A DNA stretch of 64,000 bases, taken from the NCBI GenBank assembly GCA_024655825.1, contig JANLFJ010000002.1:1-64000 (forward strand). Direction: 5' to 3'. The stretch's first letter is position 1. Every line of letters begins with the position of its first letter. Shown one piece after another: positions 16,258 through 25,418 of the stretch. Under the pieces are notes generated by a model, which saw nothing but the letters and a program-made list of their open reading frames with translations, did not search any database and was not told the origin of the DNA. The position numbers and the translations under genes are program-made. The stretch is from Peptococcaceae bacterium (GTDB lineage Bacteria > Bacillota > Peptococcia > DRI-13 > PHAD01).

Positions 16258-18696
16258 TTACGCCTGGCGTATCCGGGCGCCGAACCTCTGTTCAAGGGCA
16301 GCCAGAACTTGCTGGTGAAGGGTATTTACCTCCTCATCAGTGAGCGTCCTGTCCTCAGCCTGCCAGCTTAAAGAAAAAGCCAGGCTCTTAAATCCCTTTT
16401 CAATCTGTTTCCCTTTATAAACATCAAACAGTTTGACCTGCTTCAGAGACGGCTGTCCCGTTTCTTTAATTATCCGCTCGACAGCCGCCGCTTCAACTCC
16501 TTCCGGCACTATGACAGCCAGATCGCGTGTCACCGCCGGATACCTGGGAAGCGGGGTATACTGAACCTTTTCCTGGGCCTCCTGGGTCAGTATATCCATA
16601 TCCAGCATGAACGCGACCGTCTCCTGCTCCAGCTCGTAGTTTTCAAGAACGAGAGGATGCAACTCGCCCAGCCAGCCGGCATTTTTGCCGTTAACCAAGA
16701 CCCTTGCAGCCCGCCCCGGATGAAGGAAAGGCCTGCCGCTGTCGCTTTTAAATTCCCGGTTATTAATTCCCAGGCCGGACAGCAGGTTTTCAACAACTCC
16801 TTTCAAATAATAGAAGTCGTAAAACCTACCGGGATAGGCCCACGATTTTTCCTCTGCGCCGGTCGCCGCCCCGCCGAGAACCCATTTTTCCAACGGCAGC
16901 GGGGAATGTTCAGGGAACCCGTCCTGTTGATAGATCTTCCCCAATTCGTATACGGCTATATTATGGTTTCTCTTAGCTATGTTATTCCTGACCGTCTCCA
17001 AAAGTCCCGGCAGGAGAGTGGTCCGCATTATCCCCTGTTCTTCGGAAAGAGGATTCTTCACCACGACCGCCTGGCGAAGCTCATCTCCTTCCGGCAGTCT
17101 CAACCAATCAAGATGGCGTGGATTGACAAAGCTGAATGTAACAATCTCGTAAAGACCCTGGGCGCTCATCAAGGAACTGACCCGGCGCCGCACCCGCTGC
17201 GCCCAGGCCCTGCCCCCCTGTGTTACCGCACCGTAAGGCAGCGTGGTCGGTATGCGTTCGTATCCATGCAGCCGCGCAACTTCCTCTATCAAATCAATCT
17301 CTCTTTGTAAATCCCTGCGGTGAGAAGGCGTTTCAACCGTCCAGCCGCCATTCTCCTTGTTGATAACCCTTACCTGGAGAGAATCCAGGACAGTTTCCAC
17401 GGCTTTTTCATCAAGAGAGGTTCCCAGTATTTTATTGACCCGGTCCAGGCGAAGCCTGAGCGGTTCTTTTCTTTCCGGATTCGGAAAGCAGTCCACATTT
17501 CCGGAAACGGGCACACCCGCCCCAAGCAGAGCAATGAGTTGTACGGCCCTGTCTGCGGCCAAGCTCACCCGCTCCAGGTCCACTTCCTTCTCAAAGCGTA
17601 ACGAGGCCTCGCTCTTAAGCCCCAGGGTCTGGGATGTCCTGCGGTTATTTGGACCGTTAAAGAAAGCCGCCTCCAGCAGAACAGTCTTTGTTTCCTCCGT
17701 AACTTCCGTCTCCAAACCGCCCATTACCCCGGCAATGCCTACAGGCTTTTCGGCATCGGCAATGACCAGCATTTCCGGCCCCAAAACCCGTTTTTGCCCG
17801 TCAAGGGTGGTTATTTCCTCACCAGGACGGGCCTTTCGCACCACAATCCTGTTTTCAACAAGGCGGTCATAATCAAAGGCATGCATGGGCTGGCCCATTT
17901 CCAGCATAACGTAGTTTGTCACATCCACGATACTGTTAATGGGCCTGATTCCTCCAGCCAGCAGGCGGTGACGCATCCACAGCGGCGACTTCCCGACATG
18001 CACGTTCTTTATTATCCGGGCCACATATCTCCTGCATAGTTCAGGTTCCATGATTTCCACACTGGTGAGCGAAGCGCACTTGCCTCCTGTTTTTGATTCT
18101 TCAATGACTGGAAGCTTAAGCCTCCCCCCCGTCAAAGCGGCAACCTCGCGGGCAACATTTACCATGCCCAGGCAGTCCGACCTGTTGGGAGTAAGGCCAA
18201 GCTCCAGGATAATGTCGTTCAAGCCCAATACATCCACCACATCTTGACCGACAAGAACGTCCGCAGGCAAAAGATATATACCTTCCTTGTCTTCCGCGGG
18301 TAGTTTATCAACATCAAGGCCCAGTTCTTCAGCCGAGCAGAGCATCCCTTCCGACTCCACCCCTAAAAATGATGCCTTCCCTACCCTGACACCTCCGGCC
18401 AAAGAAGCACCCGGCAGCGCAACTGGTACTTTTTGCCCGGTCTTTAGGTTTTGGGCCCCCGAAACAACCGTAATGGAGTTTCCCTCACCGGTTTCAACCC
18501 TGCAGACCAGCAGCCTGCCGGCCTGCGGGTGAACCCGGACCTCCCGGACAAGCCCCACCTTAACACCCCCAACCCCTTTGTTGAGGCGTTCTATCGCCTC
18601 GACCTCCAGCCCCGACATGGTCAGGAGGTGAGCGAGTTCCTCCGGTTCAATGTTGAGTTCCACCAGTTCTTTTAACCAATTCCACGAAACGCGCAT
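16258..18696 (-). CDS. pheT: Phenylalanine--tRNA ligase beta subunit
   Basis: An 812-residue PheRS beta chain with an N-terminal EMAP-like tRNA-binding domain (GVKVGLVREVRVHPQAGRL), B1/B5 domains with the editing region, the catalytic-like core (GYERIPTTLPYGAVTQGG, RTTLLPGLLETVRNN) and the C-terminal anticodon-binding FDX-ACB domain (YPAVTRDLAVIVPEGV, LFDVYKGKQIEKGFKSLAF). It forms an alpha2-beta2 enzyme with PheS and charges tRNA-Phe. Thirteen bases separate it from pheS, and its AGGAGG site is well placed. Length and domains are normal. Confidence 0.97.
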   Translation of the reverse strand: MRVSWNWLKELVELNIEPEELAHLLTMSGLEVEAIERLNKGVGGVKVGLVREVRVHPQAGRLLVCRVETGEGNSITVVSGAQNLKTGQKVPVALPGASLAGGVRVGKASFLGVESEGMLCSAEELGLDVDKLPAEDKEGIYLLPADVLVGQDVVDVLGLNDIILELGLTPNRSDCLGMVNVAREVAALTGGRLKLPVIEESKTGGKCASLTSVEIMEPELCRRYVARIIKNVHVGKSPLWMRHRLLAGGIRPINSIVDVTNYVMLEMGQPMHAFDYDRLVENRIVVRKARPGEEITTLDGQKRVLGPEMLVIADAEKPVGIAGVMGGLETEVTEETKTVLLEAAFFNGPNNRRTSQTLGLKSEASLRFEKEVDLERVSLAADRAVQLIALLGAGVPVSGNVDCFPNPERKEPLRLRLDRVNKILGTSLDEKAVETVLDSLQVRVINKENGGWTVETPSHRRDLQREIDLIEEVARLHGYERIPTTLPYGAVTQGGRAWAQRVRRRVSSLMSAQGLYEIVTFSFVNPRHLDWLRLPEGDELRQAVVVKNPLSEEQGIMRTTLLPGLLETVRNNIAKRNHNIAVYELGKIYQQDGFPEHSPLPLEKWVLGGAATGAEEKSWAYPGRFYDFYYLKGVVENLLSGLGINNREFKSDSGRPFLHPGRAARVLVNGKNAGWLGELHPLVLENYELEQETVAFMLDMDILTQEAQEKVQYTPLPRYPAVTRDLAVIVPEGVEAAAVERIIKETGQPSLKQVKLFDVYKGKQIEKGFKSLAFSLSWQAEDRTLTDEEVNTLHQQVLAALEQRFGARIRQA

Positions 18697-18709
18697 GCTT
18701 TAAATCCTC

Positions 18710-19732
18710 CTAAAACTGACGTAAGAACCTGATATCGTTTCCAAACAGCAGTCTCATATCATCCAGGTCATATTTCAACATGGTGATGCGTTCCACTCCC
18801 ATGCCGAACGCAAACCCGCTCACTTTTTCCGGATCATAACCTCCCATCTCCAGCACCCGTGGATGAACCATGCCCGAACCAAGTATCTCCAACCAGCCCG
18901 TATGCTTGCACGTCCTGCACCCGTTACCCCCACAAACTCCACAGGAGACATCGACTTCCGCGCTTGGTTCTGTAAACGGGAAGAAGCTGGGGCGCAGCCG
19001 GATGCGGCGGTCCGCTCCAAACATCTGCCTGGCAAATGACAGCAGCGTTCCTTTCAGGTCGCTGAATCTTATATTTTCATCGACCACCAGCCCTTCCACC
19101 TGGTGAAACATGGGCGAATGGGTGGCATCATCGTCACGCCGGTATACTTTGCCTGGCGCAATTATCTTAATAGGAAGCCGGGGGCGCATTTTTTCCATAG
19201 CCCGCGCCTGTACAGGAGACGTTTGCGTGCGCAGCAGAACTTCGGGGGTAATATAGAATGAATCTTGCATATCCCTGGCCGGGTGGTCCTTGGGGATATT
19301 CAAAGCCTCGAAGTTATAATAATCAAGTTCAATATCCGGACCTTCTTCAATGGTATAGCCCATGCCGATAAAAATTTCCTCAATCCTGTCCAGCACCTGG
19401 TGAAGCGGGTGCTGCCGGCCGGGAGCCGGAGCAGATCCGGGCAAGGTGACATCAATGTTTTCCCGGCTCAACCTTTTTTCTATTTCTTCAGCCTTAACTC
19501 TTTTAATCGCTTCTCCCAGCTCTTTTTCCAGGTTGTCCCTGATCTCATTGGCCAACTGTCCCACCAGGGGGCGTTCCCCAGGCGGCAGCCGCCCCATGCC
19601 GCGCAAGATTTGGGTAAGCTCCCCTTTTTTACCCATGTATTTTACCCGGAATTCATTGAGAGCCTCAATAGACGCGCAGCTCGACAGCTCTTGCCGGGCT
19701 TTTCTTTCCAGTAAACGCAGTCTTTCCCGCAT
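18710..19732 (-). CDS. pheS: Phenylalanine--tRNA ligase alpha subunit
   Basis: A 340-residue class II synthetase subunit: an N-terminal coiled coil ([14 protein letters not shown]), motif 2 ([19 protein letters not shown]) and motif 3 ([18 protein letters not shown]). [15 protein letters not shown] segment carries the Cys-x2-Cys-type pairs often present in this protein. It is first in the pheST operon behind a T-box leader with a Phe (TTC) specifier. Confidence 0.97.
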   Translation of the reverse strand: MRERLRLLERKARQELSSCASIEALNEFRVKYMGKKGELTQILRGMGRLPPGERPLVGQLANEIRDNLEKELGEAIKRVKAEEIEKRLSRENIDVTLPGSAPAPGRQHPLHQVLDRIEEIFIGMGYTIEEGPDIELDYYNFEALNIPKDHPARDMQDSFYITPEVLLRTQTSPVQARAMEKMRPRLPIKIIAPGKVYRRDDDATHSPMFHQVEGLVVDENIRFSDLKGTLLSFARQMFGADRRIRLRPSFFPFTEPSAEVDVSCGVCGGNGCRTCKHTGWLEILGSGMVHPRVLEMGGYDPEKVSGFAFGMGVERITMLKYDLDDMRLLFGNDIRFLRQF

Positions 19733-19769
19733 TTTTTCATTTAACCTCCTGTCGTTTTTTTAAGCTGAA

Positions 19770-20090
19770 TAAAAACAGCTCCCGTCACGCAAGGGACGGA
19801 AGCTGGCTTCCGCGGTACCACCCTATTTAACCCAGCTTGTGGATTCGCTCATAAAGCCGTAACGGAGGCTCCGGCCAGGTTTTAGCGTTCACTTTTGTTT
19901 AGGCCTGGCAACTCCCGGGTGAACAACATTTCGTCATCTTAACGCGGTTTTCAGTCGCGACCGCGCTCCCTGTTTAAGACAACATCATGACTCCCGTTCA
20001 TCGTTTTTACTGCGTAAGCGTTCTTTTATAAAGAATATAAAACATGATTGAACCCGTAGCTTCAAAAAGCCGCCAAAATAATTCGCTGTC
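19770..20090 (-). ncRNA. T-box leader of pheST (Phe specifier TTC)
   Basis: On the minus strand the conserved antiterminator sequence GGGTGGTACCGCGG is at 19823-19810. The terminator hairpin follows at 19804-19777 with a U run. The specifier codon TTC reads at 19923-19921 within TTGTTCACCCGGGAG, the equivalent place to that in the thrS leader. Uncharged tRNA-Phe should stabilise the antiterminator and allow pheST transcription. The 5' limit is approximate. Confidence 0.9.
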
Positions 20091-20149
20091 GAGCTGCATG
20101 GTCCACACCCTCTCAGGTGACATGTTTCTAGTGGGATTATATCATAATT

Positions 20150-21025
20150 TCATTTAGAGTGACAAGGCTTACCGCTTTTTTGCCTGATGATCTCATAAAA
20201 AAGTATGCTTCCGGCTACAGCAGCGTTTAGCGACTCAACCCCGTTTCTCAGGGGGATCCTTACGCAAAAATCGACCTCATCCCGGGGAACATTGACTAGA
20301 CCATGCCCTTCGCTGCCAATGACGAGAGCGATTTTACCTGGATAAGCGACGTTAAAATACTCTTCTCTTCCCAGCACATCTCCTGCTGCAAACCGGTAGC
20401 CCCGGCTGCGGCACCAGTCCCGCACAGTCGGCCAGTCCTGTCCGGTAACCACCGGAATCCTGAAAATGCTTCCCATCGTAGAGCGAACCGACTTACCGTT
20501 ATACGGGTCAACCGTTCCCGGCAGGCAGACCGCTCCCAGGCCGCCGCCAGCCCAAACGGTGCGCAGCAGTGTGCCCAGGTTTCCGGGGTCCTGCAGCCCG
20601 TCGATGATCGCCAGAATGTCCTCCTCCCTTTTTTCCAATATGGAGGACAGCGAAACGGTATTCATCCGGGCAACCGCTACAATCCCCTGAGGGGTTTCCG
20701 TTTCGGCCAGTGTGCGCAGCACTTTTTCAGATACCTGGAAACAGCCGCTTTTGGTTTGCGCTGCGTATTCCCTTATAGTATGCCAAAGCCCCTCCCCCCG
20801 TTTTGTTTCCCGCAGGGAGAGATTGTAAAAAAAACAGGTCAGGCTGCCAGCCCTGATGCCTTCTTCCACCATCCTGACGCCTTCCACCAGGTACTGGCCC
20901 CTTTCTTCACGGTATTTTTTTTGCTGCAGTTTTTTTGCTTCTTTAACCGCGCGATTCTGCAGGGAATTTATTGTTTCCACAACCGTCTCATCCCTTTTAG
21001 CAAGTGTTCTCTTCCCGCTAGGCAT
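20150..21025 (-). CDS. TrmH/SpoU-family RNA 2'-O-methyltransferase
   Basis: A SPOUT methyltransferase with the N-terminal L30e-like substrate-binding domain (LQNRAVKEAKKLQQKKYREERGQYLVEGVRMVEEG) and the three SPOUT motifs: LQDPGNLGTLLRT, VIGSEGHGL and IPLRNGVESLNAAVAGSILFYE. These form the knot that binds S-adenosylmethionine. The start is uncertain: ATG 21025 gives 291 residues, and GTG 20980, after AAAAGGG, gives 276, closer to relatives. The frame stays open further but then overlaps rplT. It is probably an rRNA methylase of the RlmB/YsgA group; location next to rplT is common in Bacillota. Confidence 0.9.
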   Translation of the reverse strand: MPSGKRTLAKRDETVVETINSLQNRAVKEAKKLQQKKYREERGQYLVEGVRMVEEGIRAGSLTCFFYNLSLRETKRGEGLWHTIREYAAQTKSGCFQVSEKVLRTLAETETPQGIVAVARMNTVSLSSILEKREEDILAIIDGLQDPGNLGTLLRTVWAGGGLGAVCLPGTVDPYNGKSVRSTMGSIFRIPVVTGQDWPTVRDWCRSRGYRFAAGDVLGREEYFNVAYPGKIALVIGSEGHGLVNVPRDEVDFCVRIPLRNGVESLNAAVAGSILFYEIIRQKSGKPCHSK

Positions 21026-21083
21026 TTCATGTCCAGTTACGTACTGACAAGAAAAAGATGGCTGTACGGCCATCTTCTCATCG

Positions 21084-21437
21084 CTATTGATTCTCCCTGG
21101 CCACGGCAACCAGCTGGCTGAATGCCGGCATATCGTTAACCGCCATGTCAGCAAGAATCTTACGGTTGACTTTTACCCCCGCCTTTTTCAGCCCGCTGAT
21201 GAAACGGCTGTAAGACAAGCCGTTCATGCGGGTGGCGGCATTGATCCTGGCTATCCACAGTTTGCGGAAGTCGCCTTTGCGTTTGCGGCGATGGGCAAAA
21301 GCATAGGCCAGGGATTTCATTACCTGTTCATGGGCCGGTCTGTATAACTTTGACTTTGCCCCCCTGTAACCTTTCGCCAGCCGAAGTATCTTTTTATGTC
21401 TGCGGCGTGTTTTGTAACCGCCTTTCACCCTTGGCAT
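21084..21437 (-). CDS. rplT: 50S ribosomal protein L20
   Basis: A 117-residue basic protein, [17 protein letters not shown] at the start and [19 protein letters not shown] near the end, of standard L20 length. L20 binds 23S rRNA early in 50S assembly and in Bacillota represses its own operon through the leader upstream of infC. AAGGAGG precedes the start. Confidence 0.98.
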   Translation of the reverse strand: MPRVKGGYKTRRRHKKILRLAKGYRGAKSKLYRPAHEQVMKSLAYAFAHRRKRKGDFRKLWIARINAATRMNGLSYSRFISGLKKAGVKVNRKILADMAVNDMPAFSQLVAVARENQ

Positions 21438-21469
21438 ATCAAAAACCTCCTTAGCAAGTTCCTGCCTGA

Positions 21470-21667
21470 TTATTTATAGGGGATCAGTTTGACAACACGT
21501 TGAGCATCCGCTGCGCTCATGATTACTGCTTTCCTGAGATTGCGCTTTCTCTTGGCCGATTTTTTAGTCAGTATATGGCTTTTGAAAGCATGATTTCTCT
21601 TGATTTTACCGGTTCCGGTAACCCTGAAGCGTTTTGCCGCTCCACGATGCGTTTTCATTTTTGGCAT
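21470..21667 (-). CDS. rpmI: 50S ribosomal protein L35
   Basis: A 65-residue basic protein, [23 protein letters not shown] at the start and RVVKLIPYK at the end, of normal L35 length. It lies between infC and rplT, the usual operon order. Confidence 0.98.
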   Translation of the reverse strand: MPKMKTHRGAAKRFRVTGTGKIKRNHAFKSHILTKKSAKRKRNLRKAVIMSAADAQRVVKLIPYK

Positions 21668-21690
21668 AATCGTGGCCTCCTCTCTGCTGT

Positions 21691-22206
21691 TTAGTGCTGT
21701 TTCGGTGACAGGACCATGGTCATGTTCTTGCCTTCCAGCTTGGGGTCTTTTTCTATTATGGCCATTTCTTTGACAATTGCCGCAACCCTGCTTAAAAGCT
21801 CACGGCCAAGTTCGGGGTGGGAGAGTTCCCTGCCCCTGAACATAATGGTCACCTTTACCTTATCGCCATCCTGGAGAAAGCGAATGGCGTTCCTGGCCTT
21901 AACCTGAAAATCGTGTTCCTCTATATTGGGCCGCAGTTTGACCTCTTTCACATTTATAATGCGCTGTTTTTTGCGAGCTTCCCTTTCCCGTTTGCTCTGC
22001 TCATATTTGTACTTTCCCAGGTCCATGATCTTGCAGACGGGCGGTTTGGCATTGGGGGCAACCTCTACCATGTCCAGTCCTTTGGAGAGGGCAATTTTCA
22101 AAGCCTCTTTGGGAGACATTATGCCCAGCTGTTCCCCCGTCTCGCTGACCAATCGCACTTCTTTGGCCCTTATCTCCTCATTCACACGCAACTCGTCTTT
22201 ACTTAT
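21691..22206 (-). CDS. infC: Translation initiation factor IF-3
   Basis: A roughly 171-residue IF-3 with the N-domain ([25 protein letters not shown]), basic linker ([15 protein letters not shown]) and C-domain ([20 protein letters not shown]). Relatives begin at ISKD, which here is ATA AGT AAA GAC; GGAGGTG sits six bases before that ATA, while the only upstream ATG (22221) overlaps the ribosome site itself. So the likely start is a non-standard ATA, matching the AUU/AUA starts by which IF-3 represses its own synthesis. Annotators may instead use 22221, adding five residues. Confidence 0.93.
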   Translation of the reverse strand: MSKDELRVNEEIRAKEVRLVSETGEQLGIMSPKEALKIALSKGLDMVEVAPNAKPPVCKIMDLGKYKYEQSKREREARKKQRIINVKEVKLRPNIEEHDFQVKARNAIRFLQDGDKVKVTIMFRGRELSHPELGRELLSRVAAIVKEMAIIEKDPKLEGKNMTMVLSPKQH

Positions 22207-22229
22207 GTTGTACACCTCCATAGAATTAA

Positions 22230-22390
22230 TAACAAAAAAAGCGGACTTGAACCCATCCGCTTGAAAGACGATTAGCTTCGGCTTTATAACCGTGACCTTA
22301 CTGGCCGCGCCGTAAGGTGAGAAGCGGACGGCTTCTGCTTATTGCCAGTGTTTGCGCTTATCGCTTCTATAGTATAACAAACTCCCGTGA
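22230..22390 (-). promoter_or_regulatory. infC-rpmI-rplT leader with attenuator
   Basis: The leader of the IF-3 operon holds paired segments near 22280-22345 and ends in a hairpin (AAGCGGA at 22239-22245 against TCCGCTT at 22256-22262) followed on the minus strand by seven U. This fits the L20-controlled transcription attenuator known in Bacillota. I could not confirm the L20-binding pseudoknot by eye. Confidence 0.65.
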
Positions 22391-22396
22391 AATGTG

Positions 22397-24304
22397 TCAA
22401 TTTTTTCTTTGCCTGATTTCCTCCAGCAAATCCCGTTTAAACGCATGATAGTCCACAGTCCCTTTGTCCCCTTCGCCTCGCGTGCGCAAAGAAACTGTGC
22501 CGTTTTCCATTTCCTTGTCCCCCACCACCAGCATGTAAGGAACTTTTTCCAGCTGGGCCTCCCTGATCTTGTAGCCTATTTTTTCACTCCGCCTATCGAT
22601 TTCCACCCTCACCCCGGCAGCAAACAAATCGTCATGGAGGCTCCCGGCGTACTCGACTTGCCTTTCGGTAATGGGGATCACCTTCACCTGAACCGGCGCC
22701 AGCCACACGGGGAAGACCCCGGCATAATGCTCGGTAAGAATGCCGATAAAGCGTTCCATGCTCCCGTAGCATGTGCGGTGAATCATAACCGGGCGGTGCT
22801 TCTGCCCGTCCTCGCCGATATATGTCAGCTCAAATTTTTCCGGAAGCTGGAAATCAAGCTGGATGGTGCCGCACTGCCATGTGCGGCCGATTGAATCCTT
22901 CAAATGAAAGTCGATTTTCGGCCCGTAGAACGCCCCGTCGCCCGGATTTATCCTGTAGTCCATGCCTTTTACCTCCAGGGCTTTCTTTAACGCCTGCGTG
23001 GCCATTTCCCATTCCTCATCGCTGCCCATAGCCTTCGCGGGCTTGGTGGAAAGTTCCACCCGGTATTCAAAACCGAACGTGCTGTAAACCTCGGTAAACA
23101 GGTCAAGAACACCGGTGATCTCCCCGGTTATCTGCTCAGGAAGCATGAAAATATGGGCATCATCCTGGGTAAAGTTGCGCACGCGCATCAGGCCGTGGAG
23201 CACTCCGGACAGTTCGTGCCTGTGCACCAGCCCCAGTTCGCACATGCGTATTGGTAATTCCCGGTAACTGTGCAAATCCGAATTGTAAACCAGCATTGCT
23301 CCGGGGCAGTTCATGGGTTTGATGGCATAATCTTCCTCGTCTATAACCGTAGTGTACATGTTTTCCCGGTAGTAAAACCAGTGGCCGGAACGCTCCCACA
23401 ACTGGCGGTTGAGAATAATGGGCGACTTGATTTCCTGGTACCCTGCCTTCCTGTGGACCTCACGCCAGTAATCCTCAAGCTCGTTGCGGATCACCATTCC
23501 TTTAGGAAAAAAGAAGGGAAACCCCGGCCCTTCGTCCATAATGGCAAAAAGTTTCAACTCTTGTCCAAGCTTGCGGTGGTCGCGCTTTTTTGCCTCCTCC
23601 AGGCGGTGCAGGTATTCGTCCAGTTCGGTTTTATTCGGGAAAGAAGTGCCGTAAATCCGCTGCAGCATTTTGTTTTTCTCGCTGCCGCGCCAGTATGCGC
23701 CCGCCAGGCTCAGGAGTTTTACGGCCTTTACCCGGCCGGTGCTGGGAATATGGGGCCCCGCGCACAAGTCGACAAATTCCGCCTGTTCATACAGGGAAAT
23801 GGGAACACCGGGCGGCAAGTCTTCAATCAATTCCACCTTGTAATTCTCGCCTCTTTCCCGGAAATAGGCAATGGCCTCCTCCCGGCCCATTTCTTTTCTT
23901 ACCAGCGGCAGGTCTTCTTTAACGATCTTTTCCATTTCCCGCTCAATCTCTTGCAGGTCATCGGGCGTAAAGGTGTGTTCGGAATCAAAATCATAATAAT
24001 AACCTTCGGCAATTGCCGGGCCTATCCCCAGCTTTGTGCCGGGAAACAACCGCAGCACCGCCTGGGCCAGGATATGTGAAGTCGTGTGGCGAAAGGCGTT
24101 CTTGCCCTCCTGATCGTCAAAAGTAAGGATTTCCAAAATCCCGTCTTCCTCCACCCGGTAAGAGAGGTCCACCACTAAATTGTTGAACCTGGCAACCAGC
24201 GCATCTTTTGCCAGTCTCCTGCTGATGTTTTCGCTTATCTCGGCTACCGTTGTCCCCTTCTTGTACTCACGTACCGAGCCGTCTTTCAGCGTGATTTTCA
24301 CCAT
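22397..24304 (-). CDS. thrS: Threonine--tRNA ligase
   Basis: The chosen start is the ATG at 24304, six bases after GGAGGG; another ATG two codons earlier touches the ribosome site. The 635-residue enzyme has the TGS domain (MVKITLKDGSVREYKKGTT), the N2 editing domain with HTTSHILAQAV and FVDLCAGPHI, the class II core with zinc ligands in MNCPGAM and HRHELSG and motif 3 (RTCYGSMERFIGIL), and the anticodon domain. It charges tRNA-Thr and clears mischarged Ser. A T-box with a Thr specifier controls it. Confidence 0.97.
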   Translation of the reverse strand: MVKITLKDGSVREYKKGTTVAEISENISRRLAKDALVARFNNLVVDLSYRVEEDGILEILTFDDQEGKNAFRHTTSHILAQAVLRLFPGTKLGIGPAIAEGYYYDFDSEHTFTPDDLQEIEREMEKIVKEDLPLVRKEMGREEAIAYFRERGENYKVELIEDLPPGVPISLYEQAEFVDLCAGPHIPSTGRVKAVKLLSLAGAYWRGSEKNKMLQRIYGTSFPNKTELDEYLHRLEEAKKRDHRKLGQELKLFAIMDEGPGFPFFFPKGMVIRNELEDYWREVHRKAGYQEIKSPIILNRQLWERSGHWFYYRENMYTTVIDEEDYAIKPMNCPGAMLVYNSDLHSYRELPIRMCELGLVHRHELSGVLHGLMRVRNFTQDDAHIFMLPEQITGEITGVLDLFTEVYSTFGFEYRVELSTKPAKAMGSDEEWEMATQALKKALEVKGMDYRINPGDGAFYGPKIDFHLKDSIGRTWQCGTIQLDFQLPEKFELTYIGEDGQKHRPVMIHRTCYGSMERFIGILTEHYAGVFPVWLAPVQVKVIPITERQVEYAGSLHDDLFAAGVRVEIDRRSEKIGYKIREAQLEKVPYMLVVGDKEMENGTVSLRTRGEGDKGTVDYHAFKRDLLEEIRQRKN

Positions 24305-24343
24305 CGCCATCCCTCCAAAAAAATATTGATAACAAATCATGGT

Positions 24344-24610
24344 AAAAAATTTAAACCCGTCCCTGAAAAGGGACGGGAAATAAACCCGCGGTTCCACCCT
24401 TGTTGAAAGACCTGTATTAAGGTCTTCCCGCTTTTTTATCCCGTTAACGCCGGAAATACGTTTTTCCTTACTGTTTTCAGGAAAAAAGCTCCCAGGCGGT
24501 CTCACCGCAGCCTTCCCGGAGATGCTTCCAGCCAGGGCATCACCTCTCTGGATGGAGACACTGCGGCAGTTGTCCCGGTCACAGCTCATGCAGGCTAACA
24601 CTCACTTTTT
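24344..24610 (-). ncRNA. T-box leader of thrS (Thr specifier ACC)
   Basis: On the minus strand the T-box sequence GGGTGGAACCGCGG lies at 24399-24386. It is followed by the terminator hairpin CCCGTCCC/GGGACGGG at 24377-24356 and a U-rich tract. Stem I carries an AGAGAGGTGATG segment like the AG bulge region. The specifier ACC is at 24500-24498 in GAGACCGCCTGGGAGC. This predicts induction when tRNA-Thr is uncharged. Confidence 0.92.
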
Positions 24611-24658
24611 AGACTGCTACACAGATTATAATTATAATAGATAAAAAAGTCACCTGTG

Positions 24659-25282
24659 TCAATTGCCGGGAATAACGCGCAAAGTTATCAGGCCCTGGAT
24701 AATGCCGATAATAAAACCCAGTACGCCGCCCATCAACTCAATGTGCCCCAGTTCCCTGCCGGCCAGGCGGTAAGTGATCTTTTCCAGCTGCTCCACGTCG
24801 AAAGCAAAAATCTTTTCCTCTACTATTTTCCTGATCTCTTCCCGGACATCTTCCAATTCATTTTCATTCAGTATTCCCTGGGGGTTTTCCAGGAAAGCCA
24901 AAGTTTCCTGGTACAATGTTCTACCGGCATACTTGGCCAGGGTATTTTGCATAGACCCAGGGATGATGGACGGGAGCCTCTCTTTGACCCGCTCCTGGAC
25001 CACGCGCCTGACCTTCCAGGCGATTTTTTCCTTAATGTCCTGGCGCGCAAGGCTTCGTGCCACATCCTGGCCGGTGATCAATTCCCTGCTGACCACTTCT
25101 CCCAAAGCCGCGGCGATGTCTTTTCGCCTTTTGGGGATAAGCCCCTGCAACGTCCAGTTTACAAGCGCTGTTCGATAGGCCCTGTACGGTCGAAAAAGCA
25201 GCCTTATTGCGGCGACATTAGTTATCCAACCTATCCAGGCTCCGATAAGCCCCATGACCAATAGATACCCTGCGGTTTTCAT
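24659..25282 (-). CDS. DUF445 family membrane protein
   Basis: About 207 residues from the ATG at 25282, after GGTGGAAG. An N-terminal membrane helix (GYLLVMGLIGAWIGWITNVAAIRLLFRPY) carries the G-x2-G-W-x-T-N-x2-A motif of DUF445. A long helical region and a C-terminal membrane helix (ELMGGVLGFIIGIIQGLITL) follow. Relatives such as YheB are membrane proteins of unknown function. It lies downstream of ytxC, and thrS with its T-box follows on the same strand. Confidence 0.8.
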   Translation of the reverse strand: MKTAGYLLVMGLIGAWIGWITNVAAIRLLFRPYRAYRTALVNWTLQGLIPKRRKDIAAALGEVVSRELITGQDVARSLARQDIKEKIAWKVRRVVQERVKERLPSIIPGSMQNTLAKYAGRTLYQETLAFLENPQGILNENELEDVREEIRKIVEEKIFAFDVEQLEKITYRLAGRELGHIELMGGVLGFIIGIIQGLITLRVIPGN

Positions 25283-25383
25283 GCTTCCACCCGATACCTT
25301 CAATATGCTCTGTTCTGACCAAAAAACCTTCCCTATGTCAAAATACCAGAGAACACCGGAACAAGCAAGCCTTTAGAAATTTA

Positions 25384-25417
25384 AAAGCAAAACCAGCCTG
25401 CAGTTGAAGCAAGCTGG
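25384..25417 (-). terminator. Intrinsic terminator after ytxC
   Basis: On the minus strand CCAGCTTGC (25417-25409) pairs with GCAGGCTGG (25401-25393) over a 7-base loop and is followed by TTTTGCTTTT. It lies directly after the ytxC stop codon. Confidence 0.75.
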
Positions 25418-25418
25418 C

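Noticed and set aside
20100-21154. A start for the rRNA methylase at 21154
   Set aside because: This would add 43 or more residues that overlap rplT out of frame and have no counterpart in TrmH-type proteins.
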